A stretch of 64,000 bases of DNA, taken from positions 79,904,244 through 79,968,243 of the forward strand of contig CM024763.1 of the NCBI GenBank assembly GCA_014218235.1. The letters run 5' to 3'. Of this stretch, positions 46,101 to 57,894 are shown one piece after another; within the stretch, counting starts at the first letter, position 1; each line of letters starts with the position of its first letter. The notes under the pieces were generated by a model, which was not told the DNA's origin, did no database searches, and saw only the letters and a program-made list of their open reading frames with translations. Position numbers and translations under genes: made by a program. This DNA comes from Colocasia esculenta (Eukaryota; Streptophyta; Magnoliopsida; Alismatales; Araceae).

Positions 46101-48096
46101 ATGGAATCTAACAAGGGGTTAATGGCTGAAGGACACTCATTGTCCAGGCCACCTTTCATTGATGGCACTGATTATCCATACTGGAAAAATCGCATGCAGG
46201 TCTTTCTAAGAGCTCAAGACTTTGAGCTATGGAAGATCATCAACAAAGGAGCATATGTGTTGCCCAAGGATGAAGATACATGGACAAAGGAACAAATTCA
46301 TAAAGGAACTCTCAATTGGAGCGCGTTGAACATGATGGACTGCCCTGTATATCCCAAGGAGTTCTCAAGAGTCTCCACATGCACTTCAGCAAACGAAATG
46401 TGGGACAAGCTTGAACTCATCTACGAAGGTACGTCTGAGGTAAGGGAAACCAAAGCAAGCATGCTAGTATCTGAATATGAGATGTTTAAAATGAAAAATG
46501 AAGAAACCATATCAGATATGTTTGCAAGGTTCATGCCAATAATCAATGGATTGAAAGGTCTTAAGAAAGAATACTCAGAAAGTGACCTAGTTAGGAAGAT
46601 ACTTCGGTCTCTTCCATCCTCTTGGAATACTAAGGCCACCGTCATTGAGGATTCTAAAGATCTTTCAAAAATGAAATTAGATGAGTTAATTGGTTCCTTG
46701 ATGACCTATGAAATAAATATAAAGAGGAAAGAAAATCCCAGAAAATCAATCTGTTTAAGAGCCTTCAACAAAAATTCCTCTATCTCCAAGAAAGATATTC
46801 AACAGGAAAGTGATGACAATGGAACATCTAGTGATAGTGAGAACGATGAAATGGCCATGCTCACTAGTCAGTTCAAGAAATTCCTTAAGTTCATAAGGAA
46901 AGGCTCAGGTAACTTCAAATCTTTTCAAAAGAAAGATTCTTCAAGTAAATTTGATTCTAACAGAAAATCTGACATGATAGTGTGTTATGAGTGCAAGAAA
47001 CCAGGGCATATGAGAGGAGAATGCCCGGAGTTCAAGAAGAAACTGAAGAAGGACAAATTCACCTTCAAGAAAACCAAGACAATGTTGGCAGCTTAGAGCG
47101 ATGAAGACGAAGATGAGGACGCACAAGCAACCTCTAGAGATGAAGAGATTCATTACTTAATGGCAAGGAGTGAGGACTCCACTAAGGTAAATTCTTCCTT
47201 TAAGAACTATACTGTTGATCAATGGGAAGAAGCATACATAGTTCTGTTTGAAAATTTTTATGAATTGAAATCTAAAAATAAAGCACTGAAGAAGAAAATC
47301 ACTTCACTTGTCAACATCACATCTAACGATGAAGAGATTGCAATCCTAAATAAAGAAATTGAAATGATGAAAATTGAACAGGAAGGTCATCATGAGGAAA
47401 TGGATTGCATCAAAGAGAAGCTGTAAGAAATTCAAAAGGAAAAACAAAACCTAATCAATTCTCTTGAAAATCTTCAAAATGAACATTAAGAGATTAAGAA
47501 AAAATTGGAACATTCTGAAAAAGAGTTAAAAGAAAAGATTGAAGATCTTACAAGATTTGTAAAAGGAAAGCAAAATCTTGATGTTGTTTTGGGTGCAATA
47601 ATTAATGTAACAAGGCATGGGTTTGGATACCAACCAGTGAAACAAAAGAAAATTGGAGAGACATTGATCACATCTTTTGTTGATTGTAGTCCAAGCACAA
47701 GTAAACAAGTTCCTCCCAAGAGAAAGAAAACTCAAGCAAAGGGTAAGCAACAACAAGCCAAACAAAAGATTTTAGCTGTTCAACAAACTAAGAAGTCTGT
47801 CGACAGACCCAATGAAAGCTGTCGACAGGCCTGGAAATATGCTGCTAAGTGACAGCCATGCAGGCATCAAAAGTGAAAAATGCTAAAGAATGTTCATCAA
47901 AATAACAAAACAACCATTTTGAGAAAATCTCCTTCATACAATATTTGTAAGAAACTTGGCCATAATGAAAAACAATGGTGGAATAATTCAAACAAACTGA
48001 AACTCAAACAAGTTTGGATTCCAAAGTATTTACTTTTTGGCGTGAATGAAAAATTGGGACCCAAAGTAATTTGGGTAACAAAACCTCTTGTCTGAT
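46101..48096 (+). pseudogene. E1 gag
   Basis: The start MESNKGLMAEGH is at 46101. The 331-codon open stretch has the UBN2-type gag core (PFIDGTDYPYWKNRM, LMTYEINIKRK) and a CCHC knuckle CYECKKPGHMRGEC at about 46985-47025. After a stop at 47094 the same frame continues through an acidic segment, a coiled-coil region (47160-47500, stops at 47424 and 47487), and a basic tail rich in Lys and Gln (47700-47790), and ends at 48096. The palindrome pair at 47798/47820 is inside the tail and encodes Val-Asp-Arg and Cys-Arg-Gln. Pol is in a different frame from 48100. Confidence 0.88.
47798..47827. promoter_or_regulatory. TGTCGACA pair in E1 gag tail
   Basis: Two perfect CTGTCGACAG palindromes start (octamer) at 47798 and 47820, 22 bp apart, within coding sequence for the gag C-terminus. 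The coding position argues that the pair is kept or was copied as DNA, not for the peptide. Confidence 0.55.
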
Positions 48097-48099
48097 CCA

Positions 48100-51000
48100 T
48101 CTATGTAGGAATGTCTAGCAGCCGAAAATCAAAACAAATGGTACTTGGATAGTGGCTGCTCGAGGCACATGACGGGCGACAAAGGAAAATTCTGTCTGCT
48201 AGTGGAGAAAGATGGAGGTCAGGTTGTCTTTAGAGGTAACAATAAGGGCCAAATCATTGGCACAGGTAAGGTAGGTAAGTATGCCTCTAACTCAATAGAC
48301 AATGTGTTATTGGTTGATGGTCTTAATCACAATTTGCTTAGCATAAGCCAACTGTGTGATAAAGGCCATAAAGTAATCTTTGAATCAAATGCATGCAAAA
48401 TTGTTGATAAAGAAACAAGAAGTCTCAAGTTTTCTGGAAAAGGGTGAATAACATCTATTTAGTTGATTTAGATGAACCAGAAAACAAAAATTTATGTCTT
48501 GTTGCAAGTATACAGGATGGATTGACTTTGTGGCATCGGAGGCTTGGCCATGCGAGCTACAATCTTTTGCCCAAAATCATGAGGATGAAATTGGTAAGTG
48601 GACTTCCTGAAATTTCTTTCAATAACAATGATAGCTTTTGTGATAGAGAGAAAGGAAAACAAACCAGGAAGTCTTTCAAATCAAAAGCACTGGTAATCAC
48701 TTCAAAACCCTATGAATTGTTGCACATGGACCTTTTTGAACCTACTAGAACATTAAGTCTCAATGGCAAACATTTTGGATTTGTCATTGTGGATGATTTC
48801 TCTAGGTTCACTTGGGTCAAATTCTTGGCTAATAAAATTGATGCACTAAAAGTCTTTGAAGAGTTCATTAATAAAGTTGAGTATGGGAGCACAAACAAAA
48901 TATGCTTAATCCGCACTGATCATGGGGGAGAGTTTGACAACAACTCTTTTTCTGATTTTTGCAGGAATCAAGGGATAGATCACATGTTTTCCTCCCCAAG
49001 GACACCAAAACAAAATGGCGTTGTGGAGAGAAAGAACAAGACCTTGGTGGAAATGGCTCTCACTCTTCTGGTTGACAGCCAACTGACAAGAAGTTTTTGG
49101 GCAGAAGCAGTGAACACCTCATGTTACATCCTCAATAGAGCCATGGTAAGACCTGTGATGAAGAAAACTCCCTATGAACTCTTAAAAGGTAAGAAACCCA
49201 GTATTGGATACTTCAGGGTTTTTGGCTCCTAAGTGTTTATTCATAACAATGACAAAGTTGATTTAGATAAATTTCAAGCCAAAAGTGATCCAGGTATTCT
49301 CCTAGGATACTCACAGCACTCTAGAGCATATAGAGTGTTTAACAATAAAAATAGAACTGTGGAAGAAACTCCACATGTTTTTTTGATGAGTATCATGCAA
49401 AGGCTAACAGTTCAAATCTTCACAGGTATGGTGATGAAGATGAAGAAATAATACTTGGGAAACAACATGAGACAACAAAAAGCAATCCTCAAGTAGAAAC
49501 AAAAACTAACAATGCATACTTTCGCAGGTACGATGATGATGATGAAGGAACACTTTTCGGAAAACAAGATGATGAAAGTGAAGAAGATCCTCAAGAGGAA
49601 AAGACTCAAGATGAAAATCTCCAAGATCCACTTCCTGAAGTCCAAGATCAACTTCCTCAAGTCCAAGATCAACCAGGTCCTTCAATAATCACAAATGTCA
49701 GGTACTCAAAAGATCACCCACTTGATAATGTAATTGGAGACGTAAATGATAAAGTCCAAACTAGGTCTCAAGTTAGACACATTGTTCAACAAGATCATTT
49801 AGCTTTTGTCTCTCAAGTGGAACCTAAAAATGTTGAAGAGGCTCTAAAAGAAAATTCTTGGATAGATGCCATGCATGAGGAACTTGGTCAGTTTCAAAGA
49901 AATAATGTCTGCAGTTTAGTTCCTAGAACCCCTGAAATTTCTGTCATTGGTACAAGATGGGTGTTTAGGAATAAACTAAATGAAGAGGGTAAAGTGGTGA
50001 GAAACAAAGCTAGACTGGTAGCAAAAGGGTACAACCAAGAATTTGGGATAGATTTGAAGAATCCTTTGCACCTGTAGCTAGGCTTGAAGCAGTTAGGATC
50101 TTGTTAGCATATGCATTTTCAAACAAGTTCAAACATTTTCAAATGGATGTTAAAACTGCTTTTCTTGAATGGCTACATCAAAGAAGAAGTCTATGTTTCT
50201 CAACCACCTAGATTGAGGATAATGAAAAGCCTAACCATGTTTTTAAGTTGCACAAAGCTCTTTTTGGTTCAAGTCTATGTGGACGACATCATCTTTGGTT
50301 CCACTAACCCATCACTGTGTGAAGAGTTCTATAAACACATGCACAATGAATTTGAGATGAGTTTAATGGGGGAGCTTCAATTTTTTCTTGGCTTACAGGT
50401 AAAACACCATGAAGATGGCTTCATCATTAATCAAGAAAAATATATCAAGAAGCTACTGAAACGTTTTCAGTTTGAACAAGCTAAGCCTGCCTCAACACCA
50501 ATGAGCACAAGCATAAAACTAGAAAATGATGAGAAAGGTAAAATGGTAGATGCAAAATAATTCCGATGTATGATTGGCTCTCTCCTTTACTCTACTGCAA
50601 GTAGACCAGACATATAGTGTTGCCTTTGTGCTAGATACTAATCTAGTCCATAGGAAATCCATTTGGTTGCAGTTAAAAGGATTTTCAGATATCTCTCAGG
50701 TACATATGATTTGGGCCTTTGGTATCCAATAGGAAGTAGCTTTAACTTAATCTCATATTCTGATGCTGACTATGCTGGATGTAAAATTGACAGAAAAAAC
50801 ACTAGTGGCTACTGCCAAATTCTTGGTGGTTGCATGGTTTCGTGAGCATCCAAGAAGCAACACTCGGTTGCACTCTCCACTGCAGAGGCAGAATATGTTG
50901 CTGCAGGGAGTTTTGCTGCTCAAGTGTTGTGGATTAAAAGTCAACTATGCGACTACAACATTGATATTGGATGCACACCTATCCTATGTGACAACACTAG

Positions 51001-51211
51001 TGCCATCAGCCTTTCAAAGAACTCGATCCAACACTCAGGGACCAAACACATTGAAATACAGCACCATTTTCTGAGGGATGAAGTAGCCAACAAGAACCTT
51101 GAACTTAGCTTCATACCCACTGAAAAGCAACTGGCTAATATCTTCACAAAACCCTTGTCTGAAGATAGGTTCACTTCATTCAAGAGAGAATTGGGCTTGG
51201 GTAAAATGTAA
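48100..51211 (+). pseudogene. E1 pol: protease, integrase, RT, RNase H
   Basis: Protease motif WYLDSGCSRHMTGDK lies at about 48141-48185, intact. GAG-pre-integrase (LWHRRLGHAS) is at about 48530 and the integrase core at 48720-49050 (LLHMDLFEPTRT, TDHGGEFDN, KQNGVVERKN), with a stop at 49230. A frameshift occurs near 48445. RT begins near 49817 (WVFRNKLNEEGKVV), shifts frame near 50070 and 50165, and loses a block between KLHKALF and LVQVYVDD at about 50263-50288. RNase H lies at 50663-51211 (SYSDADYAGCK, STAEAEYVAAG, CDNTSAI) with a frameshift near 50820. RT is therefore inactive. Confidence 0.9.
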
Positions 51212-51677
51212 TGAAACTTATATCCAATCTTGGAGTATATTCTCTTTGTGTGTAATGACTATGTGGTATATCAAATGGTGACATGTGGAAGAACAAGTTA
51301 TGCTTGTTCGGAAACTATCATTATGCGTGAGAAAATATTCTCCACCACGTATCCATAGTCAAGTTGCATATAAAGGGCATCTACTTCAAATGGGGTATAT
51401 AGTTTCTTTTAGGTTGAACTTTTGAAACCAAATGAAAATTTGTGCTCATATGCTTTTGAATGCTCTCTTGTGTACAAATGCTTCCCATGCATATGAATAT
51501 CTGTTTGAATTGCTTGAATGTTGAGTCATCACATGCACACACTATGGGGGAGTGAGTTCAGGTTTGGTGAGTGACATTCATAAGGGAAAATCTCCATTCT
51601 TTATATGTCATAATTTCCCAAGCATGAAGTTCAAAGTTCTCTATATTCTCAGCCTTAATCCTGATTTATCAAGCACC

Positions 51678-51935
51678 TGTCGACAGCCACAAACATATCT
51701 GTCGACAGTTATGCTTCACAGACACCAGGCCTTGAAGCCTGTGTGCGTCTATCGACAGCCAGCATCTCAGCTATCAACAGACAGACACAGTAATTGTCCT
51801 CCCCGACCTCCCTTCTTTCAGTCAGTGTGCATCTATCGATAGCTAGCATCCCAGCTGTCGACAGCCATGATCTACTTGAAGCCAGTATTTCAAAACTGCC
51901 CCCATCTATCGACAGGCTCAAATTTACTGTCAAGA
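51678..51935. promoter_or_regulatory. Four TGTCGACA-type pairs downstream of E1 pol
   Basis: Starts 51678/51700, 51750/51772, 51834/51856 and 51907/51928: spacing 22, 22, 22, 21 bp. Perfect octamers at 51678, 51700 and 51856; the others differ by transitions. Confidence 0.6.
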
Positions 51936-52957
51936 GATACTCATTTCAAATTCAATCCGTCATCTTTTCTCAACATCCTTCATGGCCATGTTCACACAAC
52001 TAATGTAAAGTGAAAATTGGGTACTTACATGTGTTATACTCTGTCATACTCACATCATATCAAAGATATTGTCTGAGTCTCAATGATTTTGACATACTAT
52101 TCTTGTATGAGTCTACGTTGTATCATTTAGAATACATTGAACAAATCTAATGGCTTTAACCTAACTCAATTGAATAACTCCCTTGTGATTAATCATTTTT
52201 TCCACGTGCCTTGATACGTTCGGAGGTCATTGAACTTTATGTCTTGCATTGGCTTTTAACCTTAAATGCTCTTTGACCTTGATTTACAAAACCAAAAAAA
52301 AAAGGAGAAAAGCTACCTATTTCTAACACTCAAATGTTTATCAACAAGACAATGTATCGGGGCAAAGGCAGAGTAATGATGGTATCACTGAGTAACCGGG
52401 GACATGGGCATCACAAATGTCTGTCTTCGCGTCAATAGCTTATTCATTATCTCTGTATCATGGTATCATGGTCACTCCCACTCAGTAACTGGGGGTACGG
52501 GCATTCCCCATGTCTATCCTTACGTGAAAAGGTGATATTGATCCTAATTACCACTTTTCCCATTAAATTAAGCAATAATACAAACTAGAAATAGAGTGAA
52601 GCCTCCATGCTTTTCATCAAGGGCAATATGATGTTTATGGTTGATTGCTCATGTAGGCATCACTTTCATACACCAACTGACCATCACCCACTAAGAAATA
52701 TGTTTTTCTACAATGGTTTTATTCAAAGGGGTTCTCTTATTTTCATATGTGTTTGTACGGTGTCTTCTTAATGCTATAACTTGAGACTACTGGGGTATTA
52801 TTTCATAACCATTGTAGACTTTGACGCATCTTAATAACAGTGGGTATGACATTTTATAATGTGTATATACCTATTTTTCAACCTTAAATACCCTTTGGAT
52901 GTTCATTTCCCAGCAAATTTTGTCAAAATGCAAAACTGGCTAAAACCTGTTTGTGCC

Positions 52958-52987
52958 TGTCGACAGCTGCACAGTCACCTGTCAACA
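52958..52987. promoter_or_regulatory. TGTCGACA pair upstream of the E1 env-position ORF
   Basis: TGTCGACA at 52958 and TGTCAACA at 52980, 22 bp apart, about 285-307 bp upstream of the ATG at 53265. The E2 counterpart (38331/38352) lies at a similar distance from its ATG. Confidence 0.6.
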
Positions 52988-53264
52988 GCCGGCGGCGAGG
53001 GCGGTTCAGAAGCCCAACCGGCGCGCCATTTTGGCCGGATTTTGTGGGTCCCTTTCAGTTTCAAACTCTCTTCCAACCTCTTTAAAAGGAAACCCACGTC
53101 TCCTCCCCTCCTCCCCTCCTTCGAAAAAGCCTCTCCTTCCTTCCTCAACCCTACCCTTTCTTCTCCAGGGCGCAAGACCTACTTTTGGTTCTTCCTGGTT
53201 CTTCTTCTCTTCCTATCTCCTTTCTCTTTGAAGAGATCTTTTCTACTCCGACTTCACACCCTCC

Positions 53265-54086
53265 ATGGCTCCAAAGGGCAAACGTCTAGTCTCCATCGCC
53301 GTCCCACCTCTTCTGACGTCGGAGAAGGTTTCGGGGATCCTGCAGAGCGCCAAACCAAGCATCGGGACGATCGTCTCCCAGAACTCATCGTCCCTTCGAA
53401 TCTGCATCTCCTTAGGGTTCATGGATCCTTCACAAAGTTCATGCAACCACGCTATGTGGATTTTGTCTCTTTGGAGGACATGTTCCCAGACCTTCAGGCC
53501 CTTTTCGACGTTCAGGGCTGGACCACTTTCTCATGCTAGACCTCATCCGGCAATGCTTCCGTAATTCCAAGAGGTCAATGCCCTATGCTTGCCCCATTAC
53601 CTCTCTCCTTCTCTTCATTGGCATCCACTCCTTCTCTCTTAAATCCCGCTGCTCCTTTGATCTCATAGCCGCCCATAGGATGGTTATAGGTTTATTGATG
53701 GGAAAGTCAGAAGGGACATAAAGGGCAAGGAGCAGGCCAGTGCAGAAGATTCTGATCATGAAGATGCTGATGCAGACTCCCACGCAGGGCCAATTGATGC
53801 TCAGGGAGATGATGATGAAGATGCAGAAGATGCTAAAGACCAAGCAGCAGAGCCTCAAGCACCATCTCTTGGAGCTTTCCTCACTGCTCAGATGGCCCAC
53901 ATGTAGCAATAGATCACCACTGGTTTTGCACATCTCAATGCCTGGGTTGATCACGTTGATACAAGGATGGATGCTTTGGCTGACACTAATGTGCAAATTC
54001 AGCACAGACTTACCAGGCACTCCACAGAGCATCATGGGATCCATCATCCCCCTGCTACTGGGAATGACGATGTCTATAGAGTCTAG
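53265..54086 (+). pseudogene. E1 env-position ORF
   Basis: The start MAPKGKRLVSIAVPP is at 53265, parallel to MAPKQTPRRG in E2. The coding signal then moves through other frames: a stretch with FMQPRYVDFVSLEDMFPDL (to about 53535), then MPYACPITSLLLFIGIHSF (to 53720), then an acidic Asp/Glu/Ala segment and a helical tail (FLTAQMAHM, HLNAWVDHVDTRMDALAD) ending at 54086. At least two frameshifts and two stops separate these. A hydrophobic run (ITSLLLFIGIHSF) is the only possible membrane segment and is weak. The family matches the ORF found after pol in SIRE elements, often called envelope-like; a nuclear or transposase-like role is equally possible. Confidence 0.65.
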
Positions 54087-54355
54087 GATTCAGTCTGGGT
54101 TATCTAGTTTTATTTCTAACTAGGATTGGTATCTTAGTTTGCTACGTTAGTCTTGTAATTTCCCTTCTTTTGCTTTTCTTCAGGTCAAGGTTATGTCATG
54201 CAACTCTTTCGTAACTGAGTGTACTAAATGCTCAATGAATGCAATTCACAGTTATCTACCTCATTTCTATTCATGATTGCATGGTTTATCTTTTGAATGT
54301 TGCCAAAAGGGGGAGAAACATCAATTGTGCATAAATTGAAAATTTTGTCATCATC
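54087..54355 (+). other. E1 3' untranslated region with second PPT-like run
   Basis: Non-coding. CCAAAAGGGGGAGAA at 54303-54317 repeats the true PPT sequence about 50 bp upstream of it. Confidence 0.6.
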
Positions 54356-54369
54356 AAAAAGGGGGAGAA
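54356..54369 (+). promoter_or_regulatory. E1 polypurine tract
   Basis: AAAAAGGGGGAGAA immediately precedes the 3' LTR at 54370. Confidence 0.88.
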
Positions 54370-55678
54370 TGTTGGGTTCTCATGTGTGATGTTTGTGATT
54401 AAATGTTTTTGATGATGAACAATGTTAATTGATGTTGTATGAATGGTTGAAACATGGTGACAGTGAAAAAGTCAAGCAAGATACAATCATATCAAAACAT
54501 GTTTCAATTGATAATCTATATATTTATTGTATCTCACTTAGAATGTTCTTCAATATATGTGTGAACATATACAAGACAAGCACTCAAATGCAAGAGAAAA
54601 AGCTCAAGAGATTGACTTCAAGCAAGCAGTTGTCGACAGCCCTGAAGGTCCCCATCGACAGATAAGCACAGGGAAGACAAACAAGGTTCAGGAAATACAC
54701 ATAGAGTCTACCTGTCGACAGCAAGAAATCGCCCGTCGACAGCTACACACAGATAAAGCCTTTCCCGCAAGACCATGGTTCAAGAAACTAAAAATCTGTC
54801 AGCATCTGTCGACAGACACAATACTGGCTGTCGACAGACGAAGAGAAAACTCAGTTACAAGATTTGGATATGTTTTATATTTGGGTGTTTCATTTTACCA
54901 CGTCTCTCCAAACTTGGACACCTATATATATAGAACATATTGAGGTATTTTCGCAGCAAGAAGCCATCATACCAAAACCCTAAGCAAAACCCAAGAGAGA
55001 AAGCTTCTTCGTGCTACTCTGCTTCAACCCTCCATTCAGAGTGAAGAAGATCCGTCTTCCAAGCAGAGTTGAAGTCGGTTCGTCCATGTTTAAAGCTACT
55101 ACGTCATCTCAGGGTCATCAAAGTGAAGCTTGGAGTTCTTCTGGACGACCAGCGACAAGAGTTCTTCATCTGGATTTGTTCTTTCATCTCAGAACTCCAG
55201 TCCTTTCATATTTCTCATACATCTGTGTGTGTGGTTGTGATTCAAGCATCCCCTGTGCTTGATTCACGTGTGGCTAGTTGTTCTGAATGCGTGTTTGCTT
55301 CAGACAACTTGAGTGTGTGTGTTGTAAGAGTCAAACTCGCTTATAAGCAGTCTTTCTGCATGTGTGTGTGGACGATGGACGTAGGATACACAAGTTGTAT
55401 ACTCTGAACCACCTTAAATCATCGTGTCTGTGGTTTGAACGTTTTACGTTAGATGCTTGGTAGGCACGTTGGTTTCTCACATGCTAGATAGGTTGTAATT
55501 TGTTCTGCTCATAATCAACACATACATCTTTGTTCGAATTGAGTGAAAATCTGTTTGAGATTTCGGCAACTCAGTGTTATCATCGAAAAGAAGGCCATAG
55601 TATTTTAATTTGTAGTAATCTATTCAACCCCCACCCCCCTTCTAGATTACCATTATAGATAGTTCCGCATATCTTTCA
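54370..55678 (+). repeat. E1 3' LTR
   Basis: 1309 bp, partner of 4570-5877. Palindrome pairs lie at 54631/54653, 54713/54734 and 54807/54829 (22, 21, 22 bp), better preserved than in the 5' copy. TATA box at 54923-54932. Confidence 0.92.
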
Positions 55679-56192
55679 TGCCATGCCGGCTCTCCCTCAA
55701 ATTTATATACCTCCTTCGGAGATGCCAACGTACCGATTGTACAATGGCATGGGTAATCCCTACCTTCATGTCAAGGAGTTTCTCTATGAGTCCTCTCATT
55801 GGCAACGAGACCCAATCACCTTGGCATATTTATTTAGAAAATCTCTTGATGGCCCTGCACTCAAATGGTTCTACTCCCTAGAGCCAAGTGAGGCAGAAGA
55901 CTTCCACCCCCTTCATAAAAAATTCCTTCAGAGGTACAAAGACCGCGTTAGTCCTTATCTCTCTATCATGGATCTAGCATCCGAGATGATGAGGGCCAAC
56001 AAGGAATTTGTACAATTTGCTGACCGTTGGAGGTTAATGGCCACAAGAATGCAGCATGTGCCCTCGGAGTCGGAGCAAATCAAAATCATTATTTCCAACT
56101 CCACTCCGAGGTTAAAGCACATCCTGGACATGAACCAAATTGAGACGATGGAAGAGCTCTATGAGCGGGACGTTACATACAAACACATCTGA
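55679..56192 (+). pseudogene. E0 gag, conserved core (right of E1)
   Basis: The frame of 4254-4569 resumes here. The core LFRKSLDGPALKWFYSLEPSEAEDF at 55827-55901 is nearly the same as in E3 gag, followed by PSESEQIKIIISNSTPRLKHILDMNQ. It stops at 56190. Together with the left piece this is a Tat-type gag. Confidence 0.85.
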
Positions 56193-56875
56193 TGGACACC
56201 CCGATCGTGGATCTTTTTCATCAAATTAATCTGAGAAAGAAAGGATCAGTGGACGCCATCCACCATCCCCCTCGCCACCATACAATATCCACATCATACA
56301 CACCTCCACAAACTCCCATTTACCACAATATGCCTCCACCCAGGCGTCCACTGATTCATCCTCCTCGGACCCAACAACCGTCAACTAGGCCCTACGACAC
56401 CCCTATCATTCATGAGGAAGCTCTTGCGCCCAATGTTGCACCTGCTCCGGTACCCATGCCAGCTCCCATACCTCCCCCACAACCACAACAACCTCCACCT
56501 CCATCACAGCCTGTTGGCTCGGGCCAAAGTTGCCAATGCCCAACCCATCTGCGAAACCACTTGGTGTTATGACGATGAACCTTCCAAGGTCATCTTCGTA
56601 CAACATTTACCTACCCCTCCTACATTGCCATCCATTATCATCAAACCTTCCATTATTAAACCTCCACCCACCATTACACCAATCATTACACCTACCATCG
56701 TGCCAACACCATTGGAGACCCAACCCGAGCAAAGCCTCACTATCATACCCATTACACCTCCACTGGCTATACAGCCTTCCACTACCTCCCCATCCACCCC
56801 CATCCGACGGAGCGGGTGAGAGCTTTTAAAGAGTAACAACCAAGTACAACAGAAGGAAGTCCCGGGAACGGGCAT
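56192..56875 (+). pseudogene. E0 gag C-terminal Pro-rich region
   Basis: Proline/threonine/isoleucine-rich segments in two frames (56192-56572 and 56412-56819) join through a frameshift near 56510. It corresponds in place to the Gln/Pro-rich part of the E3 gag. No zinc knuckle is seen, as in E3. Confidence 0.55.
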
Positions 56876-57347
56876 GCTATTTAAAATCCAGGATTCCATT
56901 CCTCTCATGACAGTCATTGTTTCCATACCGGGCACATTTACTGAGCTGGAGTCCTCCCCTCCATTCATGGCCGCCAAGAGGCCTTTTAAAGCTATGCCAA
57001 TCATCCCCGTTGCCAGCAAGCTTCACTTCAAAATACTCATAGGGATTCCCTCCCTCCAGGCTCTCATCACCCCTCACACTATCATTGTGAACCTTCCCAC
57101 GCCAGTGAAAGGGTCAACCATTCAACTTATGCTCACCAACTCCAAGGCCAAATCATTGGCACATTCAATTACTCGAAGGGTCGTGCCCCCTTCCATATTC
57201 AACGCCTTACGATCTTTGGGCACGGTCCCCTTGTTGTTGCTTACAACTCCACCAGTGGAACTCCCCACTATTTCTCTAAACTACATTCCAGGGAGTTGCC
57301 ACTGTTCCTTGAAACTCCGACAGAAGTCAACAATCCTCCAATCCTAG
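56874..57347 (+). CDS. Unrecognised ORF after E0 gag
   Basis: 158 codons, hydrophobic and Pro/Ile/Thr-rich, starting MLFKIQDSIPLMTV. It lies where E3 has the protease region but lacks a DTGA motif. I do not recognise it; it may be a diverged or shifted remnant of the protease part. Confidence 0.3.
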   Translation: MLFKIQDSIPLMTVIVSIPGTFTELESSPPFMAAKRPFKAMPIIPVASKLHFKILIGIPSLQALITPHTIIVNLPTPVKGSTIQLMLTNSKAKSLAHSITRRVVPPSIFNALRSLGTVPLLLLTTPPVELPTISLNYIPGSCHCSLKLRQKSTILQS

Positions 57348-57649
57348 AGAGCCGTTCAATCAATGAGAGAAGAGCTAGACCATCCGCCTGCTGGGCACAT
57401 TATGAGAGGAAGTATCTGAGGGTCAGAATGCCGACTCCCAAGCGGAAGCAAAAACACCGGGCAAGGCAAAAGACCAAGGGGCCTCCGCCACCTTCATCTA
57501 TTTTATTCCAATCATCTTTTGTGCTACTTAGCACCTTCCCGTGGGTTCCCCACATTCTCTCCCCATGGGAGGCCTTTTATTTTCATTTTTTTTATGATCC
57601 ATTCTCTTGCACCAGGCATCGGGCCCCCTTTTGGTAATCTTTACTCTCC

Positions 57650-57840
57650 CTTCCGTGCCCCACGAGGCACAACTCCTTTCCATGCCCACGTGGCACATCC
57701 CCTTTCTATGCCCCATGGACACATATCCTTTTCGTGCCCCACGCGGCACATCTCCTTCCCGTGCCCCACGCGGCACATCTCCTTCTTGTGCCTTACGTGG
57801 CACCTCTCCATCCTGCACCCCACGTGGCGCATTTTCCTTC
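57650..57840 (+). repeat. 27-bp minisatellite, about seven units
   Basis: Units like CGTGCCCCACGCGGCACATC plus CTCCTTC recur with starts about 27 bp apart (57734, 57761, 57788, 57815 clearest). The period is divisible by three, so every frame is open with a 9-residue repeat. Related units occur at about 60478-60560. Confidence 0.75.
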
Positions 57841-57894
57841 TCGGCCCTCGCGGCCTACCTCTTCATTGTTTCCCTCCGGCCCATCCGAATCTTT

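Larger units (their letters stand above)
51212..53264 (+). other. E1 spacer between pol and env-position ORF, with palindrome clusters
   Basis: No gene is supported over about 2 kb. Two similar blocks (CACTGAGTAACCGGGGACATGG near 52386 and CTCAGTAACTGGGGGTACGG near 52480) look like a short imperfect duplication. The palindromes are listed separately. A TTTAAAAGG at about 53081 could be a weak TATA-like site 180 bp before the next ORF. Confidence 0.5.
4570..55678 (+). mobile_element. E1: SIRE-like Ty1/copia retrotransposon, split by E2
   Basis: Both LTRs (4570-5877 and 54370-55678) are present, with TG..CA ends, a Met-type PBS, a PPT, gag, PR-IN-RT-RH order and an ORF after pol. Flanking pentamers are CGCCA (4565-4569) and TGCCA (55679-55683), one C/T transition apart, as expected for a target-site duplication. 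Over the first 205 bp the LTRs differ at 7 positions (counted by eye, about 3.4%). Without the nested E2-E4 the element would be about 11 kb. The lineage call rests on long gag with a coiled-coil tail, copia domain order and an env-position ORF. Confidence 0.85.

Noticed and set aside
57650..57840. CRISPR-like 27-bp repeat
   Set aside because: Units are contiguous with no spacers; it is a minisatellite.
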